A DNA stretch of 64,000 bases from Fodinibius sp052060035 (lineage in GTDB: Bacteria; Bacteroidota; Rhodothermia; Balneolales; Balneolaceae), in assembly GCF_052060035.1 (NCBI RefSeq), contig NZ_JBPOEA010000002.1:1-64000 (forward strand), written 5' to 3'. Below are positions 8,534 through 17,799 of the stretch, one piece after another. Positions within the stretch are counted from its first letter, which is position 1. Each line of letters opens with the position of its first letter. The notes beneath the pieces were generated by a model. That model searched no databases. It was not told the origin of the DNA and was given only the letters and a program-made list of their open reading frames with translations. The position numbers and the translations under genes were made by a program.

Positions 8534-8908
8534 ATGTCACAACAAAAAGCGACCATTTTATTAGTTGAAGACAATCCGGCCATTTCTCAATTGGTATCAT
8601 TTAAATTAAAAAAGTACGGGTTTGATTTTCACCATCGGGCCAATGGTAAAGAAGGCTTCGAGGTTTTGCAGGAACTGAAACCCGATTTGGTGATTCTTGA
8701 TGTAATGTTGCCGAGTATGAATGGATTTGAAATTCTACGGCAGTTAAGACTCAATGAAGAGCTTGGAGATACCAAAGTTATTATGTTGACAAGTAAGAAT
8801 AGGGTAGAAGATTTGGAGAAAGGTTTTAGTTTAAAAGTGGAAGATTATATTGCCAAACCTTTTAAACCGGCAGAGTTAATCATGAGGATAGAAAAAGCTC
8901 TAAACTAA
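8534..8908 (+). CDS. Single-domain CheY-like response regulator
   Basis: A 124-residue receiver domain with no output domain. Acidic pocket E12/D13, phospho-acceptor D56 in VILDVMLPS, T86 in MLTSKN and K108 in AKPFKP are all in place, so it should be phosphorylatable. It is the first gene of a tight operon: the HEAT protein TTG is six bases after its stop and the glycosyltransferase follows. With the divergent GAF kinase it probably forms a signalling pair that acts by protein-protein contact rather than by binding DNA. Confidence 0.95.
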   Translation: MSQQKATILLVEDNPAISQLVSFKLKKYGFDFHHRANGKEGFEVLQELKPDLVILDVMLPSMNGFEILRQLRLNEELGDTKVIMLTSKNRVEDLEKGFSLKVEDYIAKPFKPAELIMRIEKALN

Positions 8909-8914
8909 CGCTCA

Positions 8915-10036
8915 TTGCATCTGTTCAATCTGTTTATACAATCAGGATTTAGCGAGCTTTCGCTTCAGCTTCTTTGGACGGTTACACTGATTTTGTTGGC
9001 ACTCACTTTGCTGTTATTTGCCAGTTCTTTGATAGCAAGGTCTCGGTATCGGTCTCAAGAGCGAAAGGTGGAAAAGTTAAAGGAAAAACTCTATCCACTG
9101 ATATTATATTTTATCGATGATGAAATAACTCTGGATGATCTTAAATCGGAATTTACTGATGAGGGATTGGAATATGAGGTGTTTGAGGATATTATATTTG
9201 AGATGCTCGAAACGGTGAGAGGTCCAGAATCGGATAAGCTACGCAGGCTTTTGTATTTAAATCCTATATTTAAATATCATTCCCGACAGCTTAATTCCCG
9301 CAGAACAGCTCCTCGCATTAAAGCATGTCATTATTTTAGCTATTTAAAATTGGTTGATGAGCAGGTAATAAAAAAGCTGTTTTCATTTCTTTCATCGGAC
9401 AATACCATGTTGGTTTTTTCGGCTGCTTCAGCACTTATGGCAAGCCCGAGAGTTCAAATTCGAAGCCAGGCATTACAAGTAATAGCGGAACGCCCAAATT
9501 TTTCGGCTATGGCCCTGCTTGAAATGACCTACAAATTTCATAACAGTCATGAAGATCAACAACAGGGAGAAGCAGACGCGCTTAAAGAAATTATTTTAAA
9601 TAAAAAGATGCCACAAAAGAGTTTGGGTATCTTAATTAAGGGTGTTTCAGAACTGAGGTATCAGAACTTGGTGCCTACTTTATGGAAGAAGCTAAGCTCG
9701 ACAAAAAAGCGCTGGAAAAATCACAAAGTATTACCGGCTTTGATCAAAGCGCAGGGGGTATTTCTGAATACCGAAGCCGCCAATGATATAAAAAAGTATA
9801 GTGGGCATAAGCATCCTGAGGTACGACAGGCAGTAGCCGAGGCTTTGGGAATGATGGGAGGAGAAGAAAATCTACTGCTCCTTCAATCTATGGTTGAGGA
9901 TGATAATTTTGAGGTCAAACTTACCGCGGTAAAAGCTTTGCAAGAAAATGAAGATGAGGGTGAGCAGTTATTGGAAGAATCAATGAACAAATATTCAATG
10001 GTAGAATCTGTAGCTGCGATGCCTTCTAACAATTGA
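8915..10036 (+). CDS. Membrane-anchored HEAT-repeat protein
   Basis: A 373-residue protein with one strong N-terminal membrane helix (about residues 16-43), a charged coiled segment (about 45-75) and an alpha-solenoid of HEAT-like repeats (about 130-365), clearest in HPEVRQAVAEALGMMGGEE and DNFEVKLTAVKALQENEDEG. Start is TTG, the only start-like codon between the preceding stop codon and the membrane helix. It sits between a receiver protein and a processive-type glycosyltransferase, so it may be a scaffold connecting phospho-signal to polysaccharide synthesis; that role is inference. Confidence 0.82.
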   Translation: MHLFNLFIQSGFSELSLQLLWTVTLILLALTLLLFASSLIARSRYRSQERKVEKLKEKLYPLILYFIDDEITLDDLKSEFTDEGLEYEVFEDIIFEMLETVRGPESDKLRRLLYLNPIFKYHSRQLNSRRTAPRIKACHYFSYLKLVDEQVIKKLFSFLSSDNTMLVFSAASALMASPRVQIRSQALQVIAERPNFSAMALLEMTYKFHNSHEDQQQGEADALKEIILNKKMPQKSLGILIKGVSELRYQNLVPTLWKKLSSTKKRWKNHKVLPALIKAQGVFLNTEAANDIKKYSGHKHPEVRQAVAEALGMMGGEENLLLLQSMVEDDNFEVKLTAVKALQENEDEGEQLLEESMNKYSMVESVAAMPSNN

Positions 10037-10046
10037 ACAAACAACT

Positions 10047-11636
10047 ATGCCGGATATTACGTTACATCTACAAGAAATCGTGAATATGCTTGAACCATTG
10101 AATTGGTTTTTTTTGGCCTATTTTCTGGGCGTCAATCTCGTATATATTGGGCTGGTAGTAATTTCCTTTTTCTATATCCGTTCGCAACAGGACTATTTTG
10201 AGGTCTATAAACTAACGGGATTATTTCGGTCAGAGTTATATAAGCCGGTTAGTATTTTATCACCGGCCTATAATGAAGAAGCTAATATTATTCCATCGGT
10301 TGAAGCACTTCTGCAGATTGAGTTTCCTGACTTTGAAGTTATTGTTGTTAATGATGGCAGCACCGACCAGACGCTCGAAAAGTTGAAGGATCATTTTGAA
10401 TTATTTGAAGTGGCAGCGCCCAAAGATTTACCGCTTGATCATAAACCAATAAAACAGGTATATCGCTCAAAACGATACACCGAGTTGGTGGTCGTTGATA
10501 AAGTAAATGGCCGAAAAGCCGATGCCCTTAATGCGGGTATTAATATGGCTCGCAAAGATCTTATCTGTGCGATTGATGCGGATTCAATACTTGATTCCAA
10601 TGTGCTGTTAAAATTGTTGCGAGCATTTGTAGAAAACGAAAACGTAATTGCCGTGGGAGGCATTGTTCGATTGGCTAATGGCTGTAATATTGAGGATTAT
10701 ATTGTAAAGGATGTCGATATCCCTGACACGTTTTTGGGTCGCATACAATCCGTTGAATATTTGCGGGCATTTCTATTTGGTAGGGTGGGATGGGATTACC
10801 TGGAAAGTCTGCTTATTATTTCGGGCGCATTTGGGGTATTTGATCGCAAAGCGGTTCAAGAGGTCGGCGGGTATTTGCATGATACCGTTGGAGAGGATAT
10901 GGAATTGGTGGTACGATTGCACAAACATTTTCGCCAAAAAGATGCGGATTATAGTATTCGGTTTTTACCGGAGCCGGTATGCTGGACGGAGGTGCCTGAA
11001 GACTGGAGCGTATTGGGGAAACAACGAAATCGTTGGCAACGAGGGTTGGCCGATACCTTGTGGCGGCATAAAGATATGCTTTTTAATCCCAAATATGGGC
11101 GCCTTGGATTACTGGCAATGCCCTATTTCTTCTTTGTGGAAATGTTGGGTCCGGTCGTAGAGCTGATAGGATTTTTGTACTTTTTTGCGATTATTGCACT
11201 GGGGTATCTTAATTCGAGTTTCGTGCTCATGTTTTTCTCGGTTGCCATCTTGTTGGGAATGGTACTATCCGTTTCGGCCGTGCTTTGTGAAGAGTTTACT
11301 TATCGTAAATATCCATCTTTGGGTGATGTATCAACACTGAGTTTTTATGCTTTGTTAGAAAATATTGGATTTCGTCAAATTCACACTTGGTGGCGTTTTA
11401 AAGGATTAATTGCCTTTTTAAAAGGGGATAAGGAATGGGGTGTTATGACCAGGAAAGGATTGCAGGGTAAAGCAGATAATAGTTCTGAAGAAACAACAAA
11501 ATATTCCACATTTCAGAAGTTAAGTCAGGTAAAATATTGGGCTGTAATTGGCATCGTGGCTTTTTTGATAAGCCTTTTGATAGCTCAAGTCTTAATTGAT
11601 CAGCAACTTATTCCTGATTTCTGGAGGTTTTTATAG
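10047..11636 (+). CDS. Membrane GT2-family glycosyltransferase (PgaC/cellulose-synthase-like)
   Basis: An inner-membrane family 2 glycosyltransferase, 529 residues. An N-terminal helix (about 20-43) precedes the catalytic domain: SPAYNEEANI at 72-81, NDGST with D103, DAD at 177-179, ED at 283-284 and QRNRW at 326-330, the D,D,D,QxxRW set of processive enzymes such as PgaC and hyaluronan synthase. Helices near 350-415 and 500-525 complete the membrane channel-like part. Substrate cannot be read from the sequence. It is the last gene of the receiver-HEAT-GT operon and probably makes an exopolysaccharide controlled by it. Confidence 0.9.
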   Translation: MPDITLHLQEIVNMLEPLNWFFLAYFLGVNLVYIGLVVISFFYIRSQQDYFEVYKLTGLFRSELYKPVSILSPAYNEEANIIPSVEALLQIEFPDFEVIVVNDGSTDQTLEKLKDHFELFEVAAPKDLPLDHKPIKQVYRSKRYTELVVVDKVNGRKADALNAGINMARKDLICAIDADSILDSNVLLKLLRAFVENENVIAVGGIVRLANGCNIEDYIVKDVDIPDTFLGRIQSVEYLRAFLFGRVGWDYLESLLIISGAFGVFDRKAVQEVGGYLHDTVGEDMELVVRLHKHFRQKDADYSIRFLPEPVCWTEVPEDWSVLGKQRNRWQRGLADTLWRHKDMLFNPKYGRLGLLAMPYFFFVEMLGPVVELIGFLYFFAIIALGYLNSSFVLMFFSVAILLGMVLSVSAVLCEEFTYRKYPSLGDVSTLSFYALLENIGFRQIHTWWRFKGLIAFLKGDKEWGVMTRKGLQGKADNSSEETTKYSTFQKLSQVKYWAVIGIVAFLISLLIAQVLIDQQLIPDFWRFL

Positions 11637-11735
11637 CTGTCAGCCATTGAAAGTAGTTATATATTTCAAGCGGCTTGCTTTCTTGTGCAGTTCTTTTAAT
11701 TTGCAACGAGTTAATCGAAAGTAACAGGGGATATT

Positions 11736-13784
11736 TTGAGTAACGAAAGCCAAAACTTTATACCGTATGTACGAGCAGAGGATGATTATCCACAAATAAC
11801 CTTTAAAGCCGTAATACTTGGGATATTACTTTCGGCCATTTTGGCGGGCGCTAATGCTTACCTGGGGCTTAAAGTGGGGATGACTGTTTCGGCCTCGATC
11901 CCGGCTGCTGTTATCTCGATGGCGGTACTTAAACTTTTTAAACATTCAAATATCCTTGAAAATAATATTGTCCAGACAGCGGCTTCGGCCGGTGAGTCTT
12001 TGGCTGCCGGAGTTATTTTTACGCTGCCGGCCCTCATTTTACTTCGCTACTGGGCAGATTTTCCGTTCCTTGATACGATGGCTATCGCCATGTTTGGCGG
12101 AGTATTGGGGGTGCTCTTTACGATTCCGCTGCGGCGTGCCCTGATTATTGAAAAGAAACTTAAGTTTCCGGAAGGGGTAGCCACCGGTGAGGTTTTAAAA
12201 GCCGGTACCGAAGGTGGAAAAGGAATTGTGCAGATTGCCTGGGCCGGTCTTGCAGCAGCCCTCTATAAATTGGGACAAACCGGCTTAAAGTTATTTTCGG
12301 GTTCTGTAAGCGGTTCGGTGACTGCCGGAAAATCGATTTTTGGTATGGGCACCGAGTTATCGGTGGCCTTGCTCGGTGTTGGATATATTGTGGGCTTAAA
12401 TATTGCAGTGCTTGTTTTTGCCGGGGGACTCATTTCTTGGTTATTCGGTATTCCCCTCTATATGGCATTTGCCAATCCTGCCGAAATCGCTGATGTCATT
12501 GGAAATATGAGCGGATATGATGCTGCCCTCGAAATTTGGAGCCAAAAGATTCGTTATATGGGGGTAGGAGCCATGGTAGTAGGTGGAGTCTGGGCGTTGA
12601 TTTCACTTGCTAAACCACTAAAAGACGGTATCGTATCGTCCTGGGAGGCGGTTAAAAAAGCTCGTGCCGGCGAAAGTGCAGATATTCCACGTACCGAGCG
12701 CGATATGCCAATCAACTATGTGCTTTGGGGCATTATTGGGTTGGCTGTACCGATCTTTATCGTGTTCACCCAAGTGATTGATACCGCACACCTCCCGGTA
12801 TCCAGCGGACTTTATTGGACCACCATGAGCATTGGTGTTGCTTTTTCATTGATCGCCGGATTTTTATTTGCTTCTGTTGCCGGATACATGGCTGGTTTGG
12901 TGGGATCATCCAACAACCCCATTTCTGGTGTAACTATTGCCACAATTTTAGCAACCTCGCTGATCTTGCTTGCTCTGCTGGGTTCGCAGCTGGATTTTGC
13001 CGTGGATACCAACCAGGCTCAAGCCGCCGCCGCTGCAGCCATTGTAGTGGGTGCGATGGTTGCCTGTGCTGCCGCGATTGCAGGAGACAATATGCAGGAT
13101 TTAAAAGCAGGTCAGATCGTTGGATCTACTCCTTATAAACAGCAGATTATGCAGATTGTTGGGGTGGTTTCAGCAGCATTGGTTATTGCGCCAATATTAA
13201 GTTTGTTATTTAATGCGTATGGATTAGGAGGCGTATTACCCCGTGAAGGGATGAGTTCTTCAGAGATGCTCAGTGCTCCTCAGGCAACCCTGATGCAGTC
13301 GGTGGCCGAAGGAGTGTTTGCTCGTAACCTGGAATGGAATATGATATGGATTGGTGCCGTTATTGCCGTGGCCATTATCATCTTGGATAAGGTGTTGGAA
13401 GCTAAAAACTTTGAGTTTCGTACACCCGTGCTTGCGGTGGCTGTTGGAATATATCTACCGCTTGAACTTACGGTGCCCATTTTTATGGGTGGGATGATTG
13501 CATGGGGAGCCGGACGGATGGTCGCCAATCGTGCATTGAACGAGGGGACAGATGTAGAAGAGGCGAAAACAAAAGCCGAGCGGCGAGGACTACTGTTTTC
13601 ATCGGGATTGATTACCGGTGAGGCTTTAATCGGTATTGTGTTGGCAATCCCATTTGCCATTCAGGAAAGTACGGATGCACTGCGGGTGGTTCCGGAGTCG
13701 TTTGCTCCCTATGCTGATTGGCTGGGAGCTTTGGCAGCGGTATTTTTTATCATTTGGCTGTATAAAGTAGCAGTAAAAAAATAA
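11736..13784 (+). CDS. OPT-family oligopeptide transporter
   Basis: A 682-residue polytopic inner-membrane protein of the OPT family, predicted to import small peptides or metal chelates with protons. Family marks include the N-terminal FKAVILGILLSAILAGANAY, GLKVGMTVSASIPAAV and the later GDNMQDLKAGQIVGSTP. About 14-16 hydrophobic segments are evident. The start is TTG, supported by AGGGG at 11726-11730 five bases ahead. The formamidase-like lipoprotein follows after 36 bases with a similar ribosome site, so the two may be co-transcribed. Confidence 0.92.
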   Translation: MSNESQNFIPYVRAEDDYPQITFKAVILGILLSAILAGANAYLGLKVGMTVSASIPAAVISMAVLKLFKHSNILENNIVQTAASAGESLAAGVIFTLPALILLRYWADFPFLDTMAIAMFGGVLGVLFTIPLRRALIIEKKLKFPEGVATGEVLKAGTEGGKGIVQIAWAGLAAALYKLGQTGLKLFSGSVSGSVTAGKSIFGMGTELSVALLGVGYIVGLNIAVLVFAGGLISWLFGIPLYMAFANPAEIADVIGNMSGYDAALEIWSQKIRYMGVGAMVVGGVWALISLAKPLKDGIVSSWEAVKKARAGESADIPRTERDMPINYVLWGIIGLAVPIFIVFTQVIDTAHLPVSSGLYWTTMSIGVAFSLIAGFLFASVAGYMAGLVGSSNNPISGVTIATILATSLILLALLGSQLDFAVDTNQAQAAAAAAIVVGAMVACAAAIAGDNMQDLKAGQIVGSTPYKQQIMQIVGVVSAALVIAPILSLLFNAYGLGGVLPREGMSSSEMLSAPQATLMQSVAEGVFARNLEWNMIWIGAVIAVAIIILDKVLEAKNFEFRTPVLAVAVGIYLPLELTVPIFMGGMIAWGAGRMVANRALNEGTDVEEAKTKAERRGLLFSSGLITGEALIGIVLAIPFAIQESTDALRVVPESFAPYADWLGALAAVFFIIWLYKVAVKK

Positions 13785-13820
13785 TTGCAAGCATTACTAC
13801 TAACTAAAAGGGGATAAACG

Positions 13821-14828
13821 ATGAAAAAAGCAGCAGTTTTATTTGGGTTGATGATTTCGCTGATTATGATTGGATGTACGCAAAAGATGAAAAATGAGGA
13901 GTCAAATGCAGTTCCTGAACCGGGATACTCACTTTCCGCTAATCAAACGCATAGTTATTGGAGCAGTACCGTTGAACCACTCATTCGGGTTGAATCGGGA
14001 GCCGTCATAGAAGTCAGTACCGAAGAAGCCTCCGATCAACAGCTTTCGCCGGAGTCTACCGTTGAGGATATCAAAAACCTGAGCTTTGATCCCATTCATC
14101 CGCTTACCGGACCGGTTTATGTGGAGAATGCTGAACCCGGTGATATGCTGAAAGTTAAGCTTCACAAAATTGAGCTGGGAAGCTGGGGTTGGACAGGGAT
14201 TATCCCGGGATTTGGTTTTTTGGCGGATGAATTTGATGAGCCCTGGATTAAAACGTTTGAGTTTGATAACAATTCAAATACGGCTGCTTTTTCTGATGAT
14301 ATTAATATTCCGCTAAAGCCTTTTCCGGGTGTGATGGGCGTAGCACCAGATACGGAAGAAGAGCTTTCAACGGTACCGCCCCGCGCCAATGGCGGTAATA
14401 TGGACGATCCGAATATGACAGAAGGAACTACCGTTTATTTTCCCGTTCAGGTTGAAGGGGCATTATTTTCAATAGGAGATACGCATGCCGCACAGGGAGC
14501 CGGTGAGGTCTGCGGTACGGCAATTGAAGCTCCTATGCGGATAGTCTATGAGGTTGAGGTGATAAAAGGGGGCCGCGAAATACAGGAACCTCAGTATGAG
14601 ACAGATGACTATTATGCGGTAACCGGTTTTGGAAAAACCATTGACGAAGCGGCAAAGAAAGCGACCCGCTATATGATTGATTATTTAGTTGAAGAGCACA
14701 ACATGGATCGTAATGATGCTTATGCATTAACCTCTTTGGCTGGAGATCTGAAAATTGCCGAGGTCGTTGACGTACCACACATGCTGGTGTCTATGCACAT
14801 GTCAAAAGAAGTATTGGGCGTTAAGTAA
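13821..14828 (+). CDS. Acetamidase/formamidase-family lipoprotein
   Basis: A 335-residue member of the FmdA/AmdA amidase family carried on a lipoprotein signal: hydrophobic stretch then LIMIGC with lipid-modified C19. Conserved blocks include AEPGDMLKVKLHKIELGSWGW, GFLADEF and IGDTHAAQGAGEVCGTAIEAP. Family members hydrolyse formamide, acetamide or related short amides. Attachment outside the cytoplasm suggests it works on external amides. The ATG is preceded by AAAGGGG at a suitable distance. It follows the OPT transporter, which could import products, although that link is only positional. Confidence 0.88.
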   Translation: MKKAAVLFGLMISLIMIGCTQKMKNEESNAVPEPGYSLSANQTHSYWSSTVEPLIRVESGAVIEVSTEEASDQQLSPESTVEDIKNLSFDPIHPLTGPVYVENAEPGDMLKVKLHKIELGSWGWTGIIPGFGFLADEFDEPWIKTFEFDNNSNTAAFSDDINIPLKPFPGVMGVAPDTEEELSTVPPRANGGNMDDPNMTEGTTVYFPVQVEGALFSIGDTHAAQGAGEVCGTAIEAPMRIVYEVEVIKGGREIQEPQYETDDYYAVTGFGKTIDEAAKKATRYMIDYLVEEHNMDRNDAYALTSLAGDLKIAEVVDVPHMLVSMHMSKEVLGVK

Positions 14829-14879
14829 TTTCTAACGTCATCGAATAACTGGTTTTGCTATCAGATGAATGGTTAAGCT

Positions 14880-15494
14880 TTACTTACTGTGTCGCTCTTC
14901 GAGGTTTTTGACAATCGTCTGAAGAGGAACTCCTTTAGCTACCAGTAATACCATCAGGTGGTAAATAAGGTCAGAGACTTCGTCAACCAAGCTGTGTTCT
15001 TCATTTTTGGCTTCAATAACAGTTTCCACAGCTTCTTCTCCTACTTTTTGAGCAATTTTATCGATACCATCGTTAAAAAGAGAAGTAGTGTAGGAGTTTT
15101 CCGGCATTTCTTGCTTGCGGCGGATAATGACATCTTCGAGATCACCCAAAAAGGTTAGGTTTTTCTGGGGCTTAAAGTCCTTTTGATGAAAACAGGACTG
15201 TTCACCGGTATGGCAAGTAGGTCCTTTGGGATTTGCTAATATCAACAGCGTATCATTATCACAATCTTGTTGAATGTCAACGACATCGAGATGATTTCCT
15301 GAGGTTTCGCCTTTGGTCCACAGTCGTTGCTTGCTACGGCTAAAAAAAGTAACTCTTTTATCGGTAAGGGTCTTTTCGAGGGCTTTTTTGTTCATATATC
15401 CCAGCATTAACACCTGAAAGCTATGGGCGTCTTGAATAATAGCCGGAATTAGTCCATCTCCTTTGGCAAAATCTAAAGAATTGGTATCAATCAT
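14880..15494 (-). CDS. hisI: Bifunctional PRA-CH/PRA-PH, histidine steps 2 and 3
   Basis: A 204-residue fusion of phosphoribosyl-AMP cyclohydrolase (about 1-112) and phosphoribosyl-ATP pyrophosphatase (about 113-204), usually written hisIE. The cyclohydrolase zinc/magnesium motifs DCDND (77-81) and CHTGEQSCF (C94, C101) are intact; the pyrophosphatase half has KVGEEAVETVIEA and the acidic DEVSDLIYH. It is the last gene of the histidine locus, 12 bases after hisF. The opposite-strand formamidase gene ends about 50 bases beyond its stop. Confidence 0.97.
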   Translation of the reverse strand: MIDTNSLDFAKGDGLIPAIIQDAHSFQVLMLGYMNKKALEKTLTDKRVTFFSRSKQRLWTKGETSGNHLDVVDIQQDCDNDTLLILANPKGPTCHTGEQSCFHQKDFKPQKNLTFLGDLEDVIIRRKQEMPENSYTTSLFNDGIDKIAQKVGEEAVETVIEAKNEEHSLVDEVSDLIYHLMVLLVAKGVPLQTIVKNLEERHSK

Positions 15495-15506
15495 AGGTGA
15501 AAATTA

Positions 15507-16268
15507 TTAAGCGGTAGTGCGTACAGAAATATTAGCTTGTTGGAGTTCCTCTTTTAGATCGTTGATTGCTATTTCCTGAAAATGGAAAATACTGGCAGCA
15601 AGTACTGCGTCTGCTCCTCCTTTAGTAATAGCATCAATGCAATGTTGTTTGGTACCGGCCCCACCGCTGGCAATAACGGGAATGGTGGTAAAGTCGTTGA
15701 CTTGCTGAAGCAGTTCTATATCAAATCCCTCTTTGGTACCGTCTTGGTCCATGCTGGTAAGTAGAATTTCTCCGGCACCGCGTTTTTCAACCTCCTTTAT
15801 CCATTTCAAAGCATTTTTCCCGGTATTTTTTGAGCCGCCCGAAATAAAGACGATCCATTCATCCTCAATACGTTTGGCATCAACTGCAGCTACAATACAT
15901 TGAGATCCGAACTGTTCTGCCGCCCGGTTAATTAAATTCGGATCCCGAACAATAGCACTGTTCAAGGATATCTTATCGGCACCGGCATGCAAAAGTTCAG
16001 CTATTTGTTCGGTGTTTCTAATACCACCGCCAACCGTAAAGGGAATGTTGATTTCAAGTGCGATCTTTTTAACAAGATCCACCAGCGTTTTACGTTTTTC
16101 TTTGGTGGCGGTAATATCCAAAAAAACGAGCTCGTCGGCTCCCTCGTCTGAATATCGACGTGCCAATTCCACGGGATCACCGGCATCGCGGAGGCCTTCA
16201 AAATTAACCCCTTTAACCGTTCGTCCATCTTTAATATCGAGACAGGGAATAATACGTTTTGCGAGCAT
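15507..16268 (-). CDS. hisF: Imidazole glycerol phosphate synthase, cyclase subunit HisF
   Basis: A (beta/alpha)8 barrel of 253 residues that closes the imidazole ring using ammonia from HisH. The general acid/base pair is visible: D11 in IPCLDIKDGR and the Asp in IVAAVDAKR. Phosphate-binding loops GGGIRN and ASGGAGT are conserved. Its partner hisH lies about 7 kb away in the first half of the split histidine locus. HisF starts divergently from the plus-strand cupin gene, so a promoter must lie in the 100-base gap for the hisF-hisIE pair. Confidence 0.97.
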   Translation of the reverse strand: MLAKRIIPCLDIKDGRTVKGVNFEGLRDAGDPVELARRYSDEGADELVFLDITATKEKRKTLVDLVKKIALEINIPFTVGGGIRNTEQIAELLHAGADKISLNSAIVRDPNLINRAAEQFGSQCIVAAVDAKRIEDEWIVFISGGSKNTGKNALKWIKEVEKRGAGEILLTSMDQDGTKEGFDIELLQQVNDFTTIPVIASGGAGTKQHCIDAITKGGADAVLAASIFHFQEIAINDLKEELQQANISVRTTA

Positions 16269-16371
16269 GAATATGTTTTGAGAAATTAGCTGTCTTAGCT
16301 CCTAAATATAGAAAATATTACGACAAGGGATTAGTAAAGTTCTTGGATAGAGGTTAAATCATGTTAGAAGT

Positions 16372-16941
16372 TTGGATGAGAATGTGAAGAATCTTCTCTA
16401 TTATTACCCCTCAATTTTTAATGCAATACAAAAGTTGGTTATGGCTGATCAGGCTCCCGAAGAAGTGTTTAAACAGGTTCAGGAAGAAATTACCGAGCAA
16501 GGGTTTACCATTGTAGATAAAGACTGGGATCGACCGTGGGGCGGTTTTTTTGTAATCGAAGAAGATGAAGCGTTCCAATTCGCTAAAACATTTTTTGGGG
16601 ATCAGGATATCGCAGATCTTACAATGGCAGGGAAATTGAGTCCGAAAGTGTTACTTGTACAACCAGATAAACGGCTTTCTTGGCAATATCATCATCGTCG
16701 TTCTGAAATTTGGAGGGTCCTCGAAGGTCCGGTAGGGGTTATGACCAGTGACACGGATGAACAAGGAGAGGTGGATATACTTGAAGCCGGTGAATATGTG
16801 AAGCTGAAACAGGGTGAGCGTCACCGTCTGGTTGGGCTTGATAACTGGGGGATTTTGGCTGAAATCTGGCAGCACACCGATCCTGATAATCCCTCGCACG
16901 AAAATGATATTGTGCGAGTACAAGATGACTATGGTCGGTAA
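16372..16941 (+). CDS. Cupin protein resembling the C-terminal domain of type II phosphomannose isomerase
   Basis: A 189-residue single cupin. RPWGGFF, KVLLVQPDKRLSWQYHHRRSE, IWRVLEGPVGV and the later GERHRLVG match the mannose-6-phosphate isomerase type II cupin pattern, with likely metal ligands in the HHRRSE segment and H at the GERHR loop. The first 50 residues are helical and unassigned. Start is probably TTG at 16372, since a stop codon lies seven codons upstream and no in-frame ATG is available. It sits on the plus strand between hisA and hisF, opposed to the whole histidine locus. Substrate unknown; sugar-phosphate isomerisation or binding is inference. Confidence 0.72.
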   Translation: MDENVKNLLYYYPSIFNAIQKLVMADQAPEEVFKQVQEEITEQGFTIVDKDWDRPWGGFFVIEEDEAFQFAKTFFGDQDIADLTMAGKLSPKVLLVQPDKRLSWQYHHRRSEIWRVLEGPVGVMTSDTDEQGEVDILEAGEYVKLKQGERHRLVGLDNWGILAEIWQHTDPDNPSHENDIVRVQDDYGR

Positions 16942-16947
16942 TTTGGG

Positions 16948-17667
16948 CTAACCGGAATGATATTTAAGCATTTCCTCGAGAGAGAGTTTCCCTTCGTAGT
17001 ATGCACGTCCTACGACTACCCCATATTGGTCTTGTTTTTCTAATACGTTCAGATCATTGGCATTAGATACCCCGCCTGAAGCAATGAAATGAAGCTGTGG
17101 AAATTGCTTTCCCAACTGCTGATATAATTCTAAATTTGGCCCTTCCAGAGTTCCATCTTTAGAAATGTCGGTACACAAAATAGTTGATAGTCCGCGCTCA
17201 ATCATAGGAGCAAGGAAACCTTCCAATGATTTGTCGAGCGTTTCCAGCCATCCTCCATAAGCCACTTTGCCCTCTTTGAGGTCCATTCCCAGGATGGCGC
17301 TATCGCCATAATCCTCAAGCACATTTAGCCAGTCATCAGGACTTTTAACAGCCATCGAGCTGCAAATAATATTTGATATGCCTTGCTCAAGTAACATTTT
17401 CGCATCCCCGTAACTGCGAATACCCCCACCCGTTTGTACCGAAAGGTCGAGCTCGCTGATGATTTTTTTGATCTGCTTTAAGTTAACAAAAGTTCCTTCT
17501 TTAGCGCCATTAAGATCAACAATGTGGATATGATTAAACTCGGCCTCTTTGAACTTTCGGGCCTCTTCGGTGGGATTATCATTATAAATGGTAGCTTCAT
17601 CGTAATCACCTTTATGTAGGCGTACGACCTTTCCATCAAGCAGATCAATAGCGGGTATAACTTTCAT
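16948..17667 (-). CDS. hisA: ProFAR isomerase HisA
   Basis: A 239-residue half-barrel-repeat enzyme performing the Amadori isomerisation of ProFAR to PRFAR. D8 in IPAIDLLDGK and the Asp in LGMDLKEGK are the catalytic acid/base pair; GGGIRSYGD and ASGGVSNAND bind the phosphates. It is a lone minus-strand gene here, between the beta-barrel gene of the inserted envelope cassette and the opposing cupin gene, rather than adjacent to hisH and hisF as usual. Confidence 0.97.
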   Translation of the reverse strand: MKVIPAIDLLDGKVVRLHKGDYDEATIYNDNPTEEARKFKEAEFNHIHIVDLNGAKEGTFVNLKQIKKIISELDLSVQTGGGIRSYGDAKMLLEQGISNIICSSMAVKSPDDWLNVLEDYGDSAILGMDLKEGKVAYGGWLETLDKSLEGFLAPMIERGLSTILCTDISKDGTLEGPNLELYQQLGKQFPQLHFIASGGVSNANDLNVLEKQDQYGVVVGRAYYEGKLSLEEMLKYHSG

Positions 17668-17799
17668 CAGGAAGAGTTTATTAAAAATTTGTCTGTGAAG
17701 GTAAACAAAGAAACAGATAGTTAACAGTAATCGGTTTTCACAAAAAAAGACAAACGATACATTTATTTACTTTCTTAAAAACTGAAGGTCTGAGAACTG

